The notes under the pieces were generated by a model. It saw only the letters and a list, made by a program, of their open reading frames with translations, was not told where the DNA came from and ran no database searches. Below, piece after piece: positions 7,128 to 14,981 of a DNA stretch of 37,450 nt. The DNA lies in assembly GCF_000739555.1 (NCBI RefSeq), contig NZ_BBJN01000036.1:1-37450 (forward strand). Direction: 5' to 3'. Origin of the DNA: Halolamina rubra (lineage in GTDB: Archaea > Halobacteriota > Halobacteria > Halobacteriales > Haloferacaceae). Within the stretch, counting starts at the first letter, position 1, and the number at the start of each line of letters is the position of its first letter. Both the position numbers and the translations under genes were made by a program.

Positions 7128-8516
7128 ATGCAGGTACCGACCACCCAGGGCATTCTCGAAGCCCTCCGGATCGGTGTCGGGTTCCTCTGGACGGCTGCGT
7201 GGGCAATTATCATGGGGCTCACGATCACCAGTCTCGTTCAGGTGTACGTCTCCAAGGAGCGAATGGCGCAGGTACTGGGGGACGGCGACCTCCGCGGGCT
7301 CACCAGGGCGACCGCGTTCGGGGCCGCAAGCAGCGGCTGCAGTTTTGGCGCCGTCGCCATCGGCAAGGGTCTGTTCAAGAAGGGAGCGCACGCGGTGAAC
7401 TTCCTCGCGTTCATGTTCGCGTCGACGAACCTCATCGTCGAGCTCGGCCTGATGATCCTCATCCTGCTGGGCTGGGAGTTCCTGCTCGCCGAACTCCTCG
7501 GCGGCCTCGTCCTAATCGCCGTCATGGCCGGGATCGTCCACCTCACTCTCCCCGAGAGCCTCTTCGACGAGGTCCGGGAGACACTGAACGAGCGCGACCG
7601 CGGCTCCGGCGTCACCGAGGACCCGACCTGCGGGATGGAAGGCAAAGACGAGTACAGCCTCACGACGGACGGCGGCAAGACGCTAAAGTTCTGCTCGGAA
7701 GGCTGTATGGAGACGTATCTGCAGGAGTCGGCGAGCCGGGGCGGCTGGCGCGACGAGCTACTGTCGTGGGGCGGCTGGTACAAGGTCGCCAACCAGTACC
7801 GCAAGGAGTGGTCGATGATCTACAAGGACGTCGTCGCGGGATTCCTCATCTCCGGCTTCGTCATCGTTTTGGTCCCACAGTGGGTCTGGAACACGCTGTT
7901 CATTCAGGGCGACGGCCTGCTGGTCACAGCCGAGAACGCCGTCATGGGCGTCGCCATCGCGGTCCTCAGTTTCGTCGGCAGTATGGGCAACGTGCCGTTC
8001 GCGGTCGCGCTGTGGGGTGGCGGCATCAGCTTCGCCGGCGTGATCGCGTTCGTCTACGCCGACCTGATCACGATCCCCGTGTTGAACGTCTACCGGAAGT
8101 ACTACGGCTGGAAGGTGATGCTGTATATCCTCGGCGTCTTCTTCGTCACGATGGCGTTCACCGGGTTCCTGATGGAGCTGCTGTTCGACGCCTTCGGCAT
8201 CGTTCCGGACCTGGCCGGCGGGGAGACGGCGACCGAACAGACGTACTTCGCGGTCAACTACACGTTCTACCTCAACCTCGTCGCGTTCGCGCTCTCAGGG
8301 TTCCTGCTCTACGTCTATCGCCGGGGACTCGGCGCACCCGGCCAATACCGCGATCCGGTATGCGGGATGCGGACCGACGACGACGGCCCGAGTTCTTCAC
8401 ACGAGGGGACGACGTACTACTTCTGCTCGACGGCGTGCAAGCGAACGTTCGACGAGGAGCCGACACGGTTCGCCGAACAGAACCCACGCGTCGCCGATCA
8501 CGACCATGACCACTGA
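7128..8516 (+). CDS. ArsP/DUF318-type permease with two YHS domains
   Basis: From the ATG at 7128 the product is 462 residues. The frame is open upstream to 6954, but that part is AT-rich, not protein-like, and holds the promoter. About eight membrane helices carry the DUF318 (ArsP_1, UPF0718) signature SSGCSFGAVAIGKGLFKKGA near residue 65 with its conserved Cys, and a second half with FVGSMGNVPFAVALWGGG. A YHS metal-binding domain (DPTCGM...FCSEGC) is inserted at about 163-200 between the two halves, and another (DPVCGM...FCSTAC) closes the protein at about 408-447, followed by a DHDHDH tail. ArsP exports organoarsenicals; relatives are of unknown substrate. Here the YHS and His ligands point to a soft or transition metal. 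Neighbours are a metal ATPase and a Met-rich regulator. Confidence 0.88.
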   Translation: MQVPTTQGILEALRIGVGFLWTAAWAIIMGLTITSLVQVYVSKERMAQVLGDGDLRGLTRATAFGAASSGCSFGAVAIGKGLFKKGAHAVNFLAFMFASTNLIVELGLMILILLGWEFLLAELLGGLVLIAVMAGIVHLTLPESLFDEVRETLNERDRGSGVTEDPTCGMEGKDEYSLTTDGGKTLKFCSEGCMETYLQESASRGGWRDELLSWGGWYKVANQYRKEWSMIYKDVVAGFLISGFVIVLVPQWVWNTLFIQGDGLLVTAENAVMGVAIAVLSFVGSMGNVPFAVALWGGGISFAGVIAFVYADLITIPVLNVYRKYYGWKVMLYILGVFFVTMAFTGFLMELLFDAFGIVPDLAGGETATEQTYFAVNYTFYLNLVAFALSGFLLYVYRRGLGAPGQYRDPVCGMRTDDDGPSSSHEGTTYYFCSTACKRTFDEEPTRFAEQNPRVADHDHDH

Positions 8517-8600
8517 ACACCCACCGGCGCCCGGATGCCGTGCCGTGACGGCGAGTGGCCGAACCGCAATACACACCCCGGTCGCGTCCGAACCGCACGT

Positions 8601-8639
8601 ATGAGCAGTCAGGTAGACCGGCGGGAGGGCCACGGATGA
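8601..8639 (+). CDS. Short upstream ORF overlapping the regulator start
   Basis: ATG at 8601 opens a 12-codon frame (MSSQVDRREGHG) whose TGA at 8637-8639 overlaps the regulator ATG at 8636 by ATGA. An AT-containing element CAATACAC (about 8566-8573) lies about 30 nt before this first ATG, so a leaderless transcript would present it first. It could be a leader peptide that couples translation to the regulator, or chance. No homology is claimed. Confidence 0.3.
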   Translation: MSSQVDRREGHG

Positions 8640-9223
8640 ACCGCCGGCGAGCCGACACCGTCGTCGGCGCCGTCGTCGCGGTCGTCCTCCTCGCCGGCGG
8701 GACGCTCAGTTGGCGGGCGTATCGACAGCGCCGTGAACTCGAGCAGTCGATGGGGTCGATGATGGACTCGTCGATGGGGACGATGCACGGACCCGACCCG
8801 CTCTCGTACGTGTTCGGGACGGTGCTCCTCGTCGCGGTCATCGTCGCCGGCTATGCCCTCGTTCGAGCGGAGGTCACCGATCCCGACCCGGCCGGCGACG
8901 GGGCGGACGTCGACGTCGACACCACTTCGTCGGCGGCGTCGGCGCCGATGGACGAGGCGGAGTCGTCCATTAACCCGGAGTCGAACCCGCAGTCGCGTGT
9001 CCTCGATCTCCTCCCGGATGATGAGAGGCGCATCCTCGAGCCCGTACTGGACTCGCCCGGGATCACCCAGATCGAACTCCGTGACCGGTCCGACTTCTCG
9101 AAGAGCAAGGTGAGCCAGACAGTGAGTTCGCTCGAGGAACGCGGCCTGTTGTACCGGGAACCCCAAGGACGAACGTATCGCGTGTACCCGAGCGACGACC
9201 TTCAGCGACAGTCCGGAGCGTAG
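8636..9223 (+). CDS. Membrane-anchored winged-helix regulator with Met-rich loop
   Basis: From ATG 8636, which has GGGAGGG 8 nt upstream, the protein is 195 residues. Two hydrophobic helices (about 9-26 and 58-76) flank a loop with Met at 39, 42, 43, 47 and 50 and His51 (SMGSMMDSSMGTMHGPD). After an acidic linker, residues about 122-190 form a winged-helix domain of the MarR/archaeal HTH type (ITQIELRDRSDFSKSKVSQT, then a wing GLLYREPQGRTYRVYP). Since the HTH must be cytoplasmic, the Met-rich loop should face outside. This suggests a one-component transmembrane sensor of Cu or another soft metal controlling the neighbouring genes. The domain reading is firm; the signal is inferred. Confidence 0.85.
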   Translation: MNRRRADTVVGAVVAVVLLAGGTLSWRAYRQRRELEQSMGSMMDSSMGTMHGPDPLSYVFGTVLLVAVIVAGYALVRAEVTDPDPAGDGADVDVDTTSSAASAPMDEAESSINPESNPQSRVLDLLPDDERRILEPVLDSPGITQIELRDRSDFSKSKVSQTVSSLEERGLLYREPQGRTYRVYPSDDLQRQSGA

Positions 9224-9296
9224 CCCGGAACGGTTCACCGGTCGAGCCCGGCGAGTTCGACGGCGAAGAACGTTTTCCCGGAATCAAAACGATTAG

Positions 9297-9316
9297 AGAC
9301 GGTTATAGACGGTTTC
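9297..9316 (+). promoter_or_regulatory. Tandem AGACGGTT repeats with TATA-like core
   Basis: AGACGGTTAT at 9297-9306 is followed directly by AGACGGTTTC at 9307-9316, a 10-bp direct repeat (one helix turn). GGTTATAGAC across the junction could serve as a TATA box for a start near 9332. It may be a regulator site for the His/Met-rich protein gene. Confidence 0.35.
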
Positions 9317-9329
9317 GAACGTTCTGCTC

Positions 9330-9343
9330 GGTGTGTTCACACC
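9330..9343. promoter_or_regulatory. Perfect palindrome GGTGTG-TT-CACACC
   Basis: A perfect 6-bp dyad with a 2-nt centre lies 50 nt before the ATG at 9393 and about 25-30 nt after the tandem repeat. That is where transcription would begin, so it is a candidate operator for the metal-island regulator. Seen directly; role inferred. Confidence 0.4.
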
Positions 9344-9392
9344 CACAGAAATACCTCCGAATCCCCCGTAGCACTACTTGAGGCGAAACACC

Positions 9393-9752
9393 ATGACCAC
9401 TACAAACCTCGGACGCTGGCTGCTCGTGGCGATCGCGATCGTCGGACTCGCGGCCGCAGCTCCCGCAGTCAGTGCCCACGGCGACGACACGGCCCATGGG
9501 AACGCGACGGCCGCCGGCGAGACGCCGGCCCACGGTGACGAGGCAGGCTGGCCGGCCTGGATGGAGGGCCACATGGCCGACTACATGGGCCCTGACACCG
9601 TCGGCGAGATGGAGTCGCACATGGGCGCGACGATAGACGAGATGGCCCAGTGGATGGCGGGCGACGACCACCAGAACACGGGCCACACGAGCGACGACCA
9701 CACGACTGGCGGCCACTCCACGGGGATGAACGGCCAGGGGTACGGCTGCTAG
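9393..9752 (+). CDS. Secreted His/Met-rich protein, probable metal binder
   Basis: The 119-residue product starts at ATG 9393 (TTGAGGCG lies upstream). Residues 1-28 are a signal peptide ending PAVSA, with predicted cleavage before His29, so the mature chain would begin HGDD. The mature part holds nine His and eight Met in about 90 residues (WMEGHMADYMG, EMESHMGATIDEM, then a His/Thr/Asp tail) and ends in Cys119. An N-terminal His after cleavage can ligate Cu(II) through its amine and imidazole, as in CopC-like proteins, but no fold is recognised. It sits between a Met-loop regulator and a SHOCT membrane protein, supporting a role as an external metal buffer or chaperone. Confidence 0.85.
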   Translation: MTTTNLGRWLLVAIAIVGLAAAAPAVSAHGDDTAHGNATAAGETPAHGDEAGWPAWMEGHMADYMGPDTVGEMESHMGATIDEMAQWMAGDDHQNTGHTSDDHTTGGHSTGMNGQGYGC

Positions 9753-9800
9753 CGACCCCCCGGGACTCCCCGGTGAACTAACGAACCCGAACCCAAGCCA

Positions 9801-10151
9801 ATGACACATCACCGCAGTACTCTCGGACGGACGGCGCATCGAATCGCCACGGTGAGCGTTCCGGTAGTCGCAGCGACAGGCACTGCGGCCGCCTACGGTG
9901 GCGGTCACGGAGCCGGGATGATGGGCGGCGGCTGGGGCGTCTTCGGTGCCGGAATGGGCCTCTGGGGCCTTCTCTGGGTGGCGCTCCTGATCGGCCTCCC
10001 GCTATACGTCGCCTACACGCTACTCGATCGCGACTCCGGCGAGGAGGAAAGGCGGCCGCTGTCGATTCTCCGCGAGCGATACGCCCGCGGGGAGCTCTCT
10101 GAGGAGGAGTTCGAGCGCAGACGGCAACAGCTCGAGTCGACGAACCGCTGA
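9801..10151 (+). CDS. SHOCT domain membrane protein
   Basis: The 116-residue protein has a hydrophobic N-terminal segment (VPVVAATGTAAAYGG) followed by a Gly/Met/His stretch (GGGHGAGMMGGGWG), a strong helix (LWGLLWVALLIGLPLYVAYTL) and a cytoplasmic C-terminus that matches the short SHOCT motif (LSILRERYARGELSEEEFER). SHOCT motifs end many small membrane proteins and are thought to aid oligomerisation. The gene lies 48 nt after the secreted His/Met protein on the same strand, and the shared Met/His-rich patch suggests joint function. The exact role is unknown. Confidence 0.88.
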   Translation: MTHHRSTLGRTAHRIATVSVPVVAATGTAAAYGGGHGAGMMGGGWGVFGAGMGLWGLLWVALLIGLPLYVAYTLLDRDSGEEERRPLSILRERYARGELSEEEFERRRQQLESTNR

Positions 10152-10161
10152 ACCGCGGCCC

Positions 10162-10178
10162 GGAACGCGGGGCGTTCC
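10162..10178. terminator. Perfect 7-bp hairpin after the SHOCT gene
   Basis: GGAACGC-GGG-GCGTTCC forms a perfect 7-bp stem with a 3-nt loop, 10 nt after the SHOCT stop codon. No T-run follows, so it is not a classic archaeal terminator. It may stabilise the 3' end or act as an operator for the kinase gene. Confidence 0.3.
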
Positions 10179-10255
10179 AACATGTCGAACTCTTCCGGAC
10201 CCACGTGAACTATTACCCCGCGTGCCGCTGTTGGATGTGTTATGCACCCGAACCC

Positions 10256-12910
10256 ATGACGTCCTCGACCGACCGGATTCGCATCCTCCACGTCGACGAC
10301 GACCCGGAGTTCGGGGAGCTCGTCTCGGTGTATCTGGAGCGCGAAGAGGACCGAATCTCGGTGCAGACGGCGACGACGCCCGGCGAGGCGATCGACGTGC
10401 TGGACGCTCGCGAGATCGACTGTGTCGTCTCCGACTACGACATGCCGGGGATGGACGGGATCGAGCTCCTCGAAACGGTCCGGGAGCGCGACCCGGACCT
10501 CCCGTTCGTCCTCTACACGGGCAAGGGCTCGGAGGAGATCGCGAGCGACGCGATCTCGGTGGGCGTGACGGACTACCTGCAGAAGGAGCGCGGGACGAGC
10601 CAGTACGCGGTGCTGGCGAACCGGGTCACCAACGCGGTCGAGCAGTACCGGTCGACCCGCGCGCTCGAAGCGAGTCAGAAACGCCTCTCGCTGTTCTTCG
10701 AGCAGTCACCGCTCGGCGTCGTCGAGTGGACCGAGGCGTTCGAGGTCGCCCGCCTCAACGAGGCCGCCGAGGAGATCCTCGGCTACGACGAGGCCGAACT
10801 CCGCGGGACACACGGGCGGGAGATCGTCAGCGAGGCCGACCGCGAGTCGGTCTCGGGCGTCATCGAGGCGCTGCAGGAGGGGGCGGGCGGCTACCACAGC
10901 ATCAACGAGAACGTCCGGAAGGACGGCGAACGAATCATCTGCGAGTGGCACAACCGCGTCGTGACCGACGACGACGGCGACGTCGTCGCGATCTTCTCGC
11001 AGTTCCAGGACATCACCGAGCGGCGGACCCAACGGAAGGAGCTCGAACGGCAGCGCGCCGTCATCGAGTCGGCGAACAACACGATCGTCACGATCGACGA
11101 CTCGAGCGTCGTGCAGTCCGTGAACCCGGCCGTCGAGGAGACGTTCGGCTACTCGCCCGACGAACTGATCGGGGAGCCGCTGACGACGCTGATGGGCGAC
11201 GACGTCGCCGACCGCCACCGGGAGGCGTTCGAGCGGTACCTCCAAACCGGCGAGCGAACGCTCGACTGGGAGTACACCGAGTTCGTGGCTCGACACCGCG
11301 ACGGCTCGCCGGTCCCGGTCGGTGTGACGTTCGGCGAAGTCGTCTACGAGGGGGAGCGCTGGTTCGTCGGGATCCTCCGCGACATCTCCGAACAGCGGGC
11401 CCGGCAAGAGCAGGTCGAGTGGACCAACGCCGTGCTCTCGACGTTGTTGGGGACGCTCCCGGTCGGGGTGCTCGCCGAGAGCGAGGATCGCGAGGTGCTG
11501 GCGGCGAACGACCGGATCTTCGAGCTGTTCGACCTCCCCGGCACGCCCGAGGAGACGGTCGGCGCCGACTGCGAGCGGATCGCCGAGGCCGTCAGCGATC
11601 AGTTCGTCGACCCGGAGGGGTTCGTCGACCGGATCAACGAGATCGTCGACACGGACGAGCGCGTCGACGGGGAGGAGCTCGCGCTCGCCGACGGGCGGAC
11701 GTTCGCCAGAACTCACGAGCCGATCGAGCTCCCCGACGGGGCGGGCCATCTCTGGACGTACCGCGACATCACCGAGCAGCGCGCCTACGAGGACCGACTG
11801 GCCGCGCTGAACGAGCTGGCGGGGGAGCTGATCGTGGCGGACTCCCGCCAGGAGATCGCCGAGATCGGCGTCGACGCCGCCCGGGACGTGTTGGACCTCG
11901 ATGCCAACGCGATCCACCTCTACGAGGAGGACCGATCGGCGCTCGTCCCCGTCGCCGGGACGGAGAAGGTGTTCGACCTCGTCAACGAGCCGCCGACGTT
12001 CACCGAGGGCGACAGCATCGCGTGGCGCGTGTTCGAGGACGGTGAGGCGCTCGCCGTCGACGACACCCGGGACGATCCGGACATCTACAACCCGGAGAGC
12101 CCGATCCGGAGCGAGCTGCATCTCCCGCTCGGGGAGTACGGCATCATGATGGCCGGCTCGCCGAGCCCCAACGATTTCGACCAGCAGGACCTCGTGCTCG
12201 GGCAGATCCTCGCGGGGAGCCTCGTCAGCGCCTTCGAGCAGGTCGAACAGATGGAGCAGCGCCGGGCCCGGGAGCGCGAACTCGAGACCCAGAACGAGCG
12301 GCTCGAGGAGTTCGCCAGCATCGTCTCCCACGACCTGCGCAACCCGTTGAACGTCGCCGAGGGCCGGGTCGAACTCGCAAAGGAGAGCGGCGATCTCGAC
12401 CACCTCGACGCCGTCGAGCGGGCTCACGAACGGATGAACGCCCTGATCGACGACCTGCTCACGCTCGCACGCCAGGGCGAGTACGTGAGCGAGATCGCGC
12501 CCGTGCCGCTCGACGGGCTCACCCGCGAGTGTTGGGAGAACGTGGCGACCGCCGACGCGACGCTCGACGTGCGGACCGACCGGGCAGTGCTTGCGGACCG
12601 CGGCCGCCTCCAGCAGCTGTTCGAGAACCTGATGCGCAACGCGGTCGAGCACGCGGGCAGCGACGTGACGGTGTCGGTGGGCGAGCTGGCCGACGGGTTC
12701 TACGTCGCGGACGACGGGCCGGGGATCCCCGCCGACGCCCGCGAGGACGTGTTCGACGCGGGCTACTCGACGACCGACCGCGGTACTGGGTTCGGCCTCA
12801 GCATCGTGAAACAGATCGCGACGGCCCACGAGTGGGAGATCGCAGTGACGGAGGGGGAGGAGGGCGGCGCCCGCTTCGAGATCACCGGCGTGTCGTTCGC
12901 CGACGAGTAG
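10256..12910 (+). CDS. REC-PAS-GAF hybrid sensor histidine kinase
   Basis: From ATG 10256 the product is 884 residues; ATG 10235 and GTG 10205 are in frame and possible. An N-terminal receiver domain (RILHVDDDPEF; phospho-Asp in SDYDMPGMDG; TDYLQKE) is followed by three PAS-like units (starting near FFEQSPLGVVEW, then VIESANNTIVTIDDSS, then VLSTLLGTLPVGVLA), a GAF-type unit (LNELAGELIVADSRQ onward), a HisKA helix pair with the H-box SHDLRNPLN, and a HATPase_c domain with N-box NLMRNAVEHA, G1 DDGPGIP and G2 GTGFGLSIVKQI. No membrane helix is seen, so it is cytoplasmic. This architecture is common in haloarchaea. The signal is unknown, and no dedicated output regulator lies next to it. Confidence 0.93.
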   Translation: MTSSTDRIRILHVDDDPEFGELVSVYLEREEDRISVQTATTPGEAIDVLDAREIDCVVSDYDMPGMDGIELLETVRERDPDLPFVLYTGKGSEEIASDAISVGVTDYLQKERGTSQYAVLANRVTNAVEQYRSTRALEASQKRLSLFFEQSPLGVVEWTEAFEVARLNEAAEEILGYDEAELRGTHGREIVSEADRESVSGVIEALQEGAGGYHSINENVRKDGERIICEWHNRVVTDDDGDVVAIFSQFQDITERRTQRKELERQRAVIESANNTIVTIDDSSVVQSVNPAVEETFGYSPDELIGEPLTTLMGDDVADRHREAFERYLQTGERTLDWEYTEFVARHRDGSPVPVGVTFGEVVYEGERWFVGILRDISEQRARQEQVEWTNAVLSTLLGTLPVGVLAESEDREVLAANDRIFELFDLPGTPEETVGADCERIAEAVSDQFVDPEGFVDRINEIVDTDERVDGEELALADGRTFARTHEPIELPDGAGHLWTYRDITEQRAYEDRLAALNELAGELIVADSRQEIAEIGVDAARDVLDLDANAIHLYEEDRSALVPVAGTEKVFDLVNEPPTFTEGDSIAWRVFEDGEALAVDDTRDDPDIYNPESPIRSELHLPLGEYGIMMAGSPSPNDFDQQDLVLGQILAGSLVSAFEQVEQMEQRRARERELETQNERLEEFASIVSHDLRNPLNVAEGRVELAKESGDLDHLDAVERAHERMNALIDDLLTLARQGEYVSEIAPVPLDGLTRECWENVATADATLDVRTDRAVLADRGRLQQLFENLMRNAVEHAGSDVTVSVGELADGFYVADDGPGIPADAREDVFDAGYSTTDRGTGFGLSIVKQIATAHEWEIAVTEGEEGGARFEITGVSFADE

Positions 12911-12934
12911 CGCCCGGGCGCCGATCCCGCAGGC

Positions 12935-14242
12935 TCAGAGCCCGTACTGCTCGCGGACGAGCTCGGCCATCCCGCGGTCCTCCAGGATCTCCATCGGCAC
13001 GAGCATGTCGAGCTGGACGACGCCCGGCAGTCGACCGATCTGGACGCCGCCGGTGAACGTACAGCGGGCGCGGATCTCGCCCTCGCTCATGTCGAGCAGC
13101 TTCGACGCGCGGTCGAACGCGTTCTGCGTGGCGTCGTTCACCGTCGCGCCGGAGCCGACCACCTGGATCGGCCCCATGTCGGTCTCCACGTCGACGCCGT
13201 GTTCGTCGCCGAGATCGAGCCCCGCATCGCGCTCGTCGTCGCTGTACGGCTGGCTGATGAACGGCAGGTCCGCCTCGTTCGGTAGCAGGATCGGCCCGTC
13301 GAGTTCGAGATCCTCGATCACTTCCACGTCCATCTTGACGGTGCCGCTCACGTCGGTCGTGTGCAGCGAGAGCTCGCCGTCGCCCTGGTTGGCGTGGAGG
13401 TCGCCGACGTAGATCCCCGCGCCGTCGACGTCGACGGGGCAGATCAGCGTCGCGCCCGCCCGGACTTCCGGGATGTCCATGTGGCCGTCGGTCCGCTTCT
13501 CCAAGTCTTCCTCCGTCTCGACGCCGTAGTCGTGCTCGGCGCCGATGAGGCTCTGACCGAAGTCCCCGGCGTTGTGGGAGTCCGGCATCGTGACCGACGG
13601 CGTCGTGCCGACGTTGCCGATGAACGGCCGAAGCCGCCCGAGCGTGCCGGGCATCCCGTCGGGTTCGTACAGCAGGATGGGGTGCTGGCGGGAGTTCTCG
13701 GGGATGTCCATCACCTCCTCGGCGTTCTTCGCGAGCGCGTGAGCGCCCTCCTTGTCGAGCGTGATCCCGACCGCGTTCTCGTGGTCGAACGCGACCGTGT
13801 AGCCGTACTCGAAGCCGAACGAGGAGGCGTTGGCGCCACACTCCGCACAGCGGATGGCGTCCTCGCCGGTCCCCTCGACGACGGAGTCGGGCCACGTCGT
13901 CCCGCACTCCGGACAGCGGTGGTCGACGAACGGGTCGTCCGTGAAGGCGCCCTCGCGTTCGGCCATCGAGCCCGTGCTCGTCGCCATGCTCGTCACCTCC
14001 ACGTCGCGGATGTGGATGGCGACGGCGTCGCCGACCTCGGCGCCATCGACGCGGATCGGCCGGGTCACCTCGTGGCCGCCGCGGAACGAGGGGGTGATCA
14101 TCGGGCCCCAGCAGCCCGGCGGCGTGTACGTGGTGACCGTGCCGCCGTCGGCGACGGTGCCGGCCCACTCCTGGTCCGGCCCGACGAGTCCGAGCGTGTA
14201 CTGATCGACGTACAGCTCCTGGTTTACTTCTTGTTGAGACAT
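12935..14242 (-). CDS. Acetamidase/formamidase family protein with zinc ribbon
   Basis: The 435-residue protein starts at ATG 14242 (MSQQEVNQ); a TATA-like CTTATG lies about 30 nt upstream. It matches the acetamidase/formamidase (FmdA_AmdA) family, which hydrolyses short amides to ammonia and acid: GCWGPMITPSFRGG near residue 45, VGDAVAIHIRDVEV, and the later VDVDGAGIYVGDLHANQGDGE and TFTGGVQIGRLPG. Between residues about 110 and 140 there is an inserted CPEC...CAEC zinc-ribbon-like pair. Typical bacterial members are about 300-400 residues, so the insert accounts for part of the extra length. No amide transporter lies adjacent. Family is secure; the substrate is not tested. Confidence 0.9.
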   Translation of the reverse strand: MSQQEVNQELYVDQYTLGLVGPDQEWAGTVADGGTVTTYTPPGCWGPMITPSFRGGHEVTRPIRVDGAEVGDAVAIHIRDVEVTSMATSTGSMAEREGAFTDDPFVDHRCPECGTTWPDSVVEGTGEDAIRCAECGANASSFGFEYGYTVAFDHENAVGITLDKEGAHALAKNAEEVMDIPENSRQHPILLYEPDGMPGTLGRLRPFIGNVGTTPSVTMPDSHNAGDFGQSLIGAEHDYGVETEEDLEKRTDGHMDIPEVRAGATLICPVDVDGAGIYVGDLHANQGDGELSLHTTDVSGTVKMDVEVIEDLELDGPILLPNEADLPFISQPYSDDERDAGLDLGDEHGVDVETDMGPIQVVGSGATVNDATQNAFDRASKLLDMSEGEIRARCTFTGGVQIGRLPGVVQLDMLVPMEILEDRGMAELVREQYGL

Positions 14243-14268
14243 GCCACAGTAACGTTGGGTCGGACTCA

Positions 14269-14277
14269 GCATAAGTT
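14269..14277 (-). promoter_or_regulatory. TATA-like box of the amidase gene
   Basis: The minus strand reads AACTTATGC about 31 nt before the ATG at 14242, fitting a leaderless transcript. Confidence 0.35.
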
Positions 14278-14377
14278 CGCCGCCCGTGACACCTGTCGGC
14301 GGTAGGCAAACCCGGGTTGGGACCCGACCGCCGAGTCTGTCGTCGATTTGAATACTTCGCCCGTTCAAGCCTCGGCC

Positions 14378-14926
14378 ATGCAAACTGAATCGACGCGGTA
14401 CTCTACCACGGACGAGCGGTTCCCCGCGTACGGCCCGCTCGAGGCCGCGCTCGGCTACGTGCTGTTCTACGTGCTCGTCGACCGCGTCACGCCCGCGGTC
14501 GTCGAGCTGTTCTCGGAGACGGTGCTCGAGTTCTCGCCGTCGTTCGTCGGCTTCGGACTGGCGGCGCTGCTGTGGTTCGTGCTCGCCGTGACCGTCCTCG
14601 ACGAGCTTCGGCGCCAGCTCGCCGCGCTGGGGGTCGTGGCCGGCCAGCCACGGGTGCGCGTCTGGTCGCGCGTCTCCCCCGGCTCGCTGCGGACGCTGGG
14701 CTATCTCGTCGGACTAATCGTCGGCGCCGGCGTCGCGGCGCTGACGTTCGAGCCCGCGGTCGCGACGATACTGTCGCTGATCCCCGCCGTTGCGACCGTC
14801 GACCCCGCCAGGATCGACCTCGTGGGCCTCCTCGTGATGGTCGTCTTCTTCGTCGCCTACAGCACGGCGACCCACGCGCTCGACCGGCTCGTGATCGGCA
14901 CGGTTCGGTCGTTGTCCGCGCTGTGA
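14378..14926 (+). CDS. Small polytopic membrane protein
   Basis: From ATG 14378 the protein has 182 residues with four or five hydrophobic helices (ALGYVLFYVLVDRV; FVGFGLAALLWFVLAVTVL; LGYLVGLIVGAGVAALTF; LVGLLVMVVFFVAYSTATHA) separated by short loops. I do not recognise a family. The box TTTGAATACT about 27 nt upstream fits a leaderless start. It is divergent from the amidase gene and is followed convergently by the ATP-grasp gene, so it is likely a single-gene unit. Confidence 0.8.
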   Translation: MQTESTRYSTTDERFPAYGPLEAALGYVLFYVLVDRVTPAVVELFSETVLEFSPSFVGFGLAALLWFVLAVTVLDELRRQLAALGVVAGQPRVRVWSRVSPGSLRTLGYLVGLIVGAGVAALTFEPAVATILSLIPAVATVDPARIDLVGLLVMVVFFVAYSTATHALDRLVIGTVRSLSAL

Positions 14927-14981
14927 CCGGTCGGTCTGCCCACCCAGCGCGACCTGCTCCTCGCCGGCACCAACCCGCGTC

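Noticed and set aside
10706..12829. Minus-strand frame of 707 codons opposite the histidine kinase
   Set aside because: Antisense shadow; the plus strand shows all kinase motifs in order.
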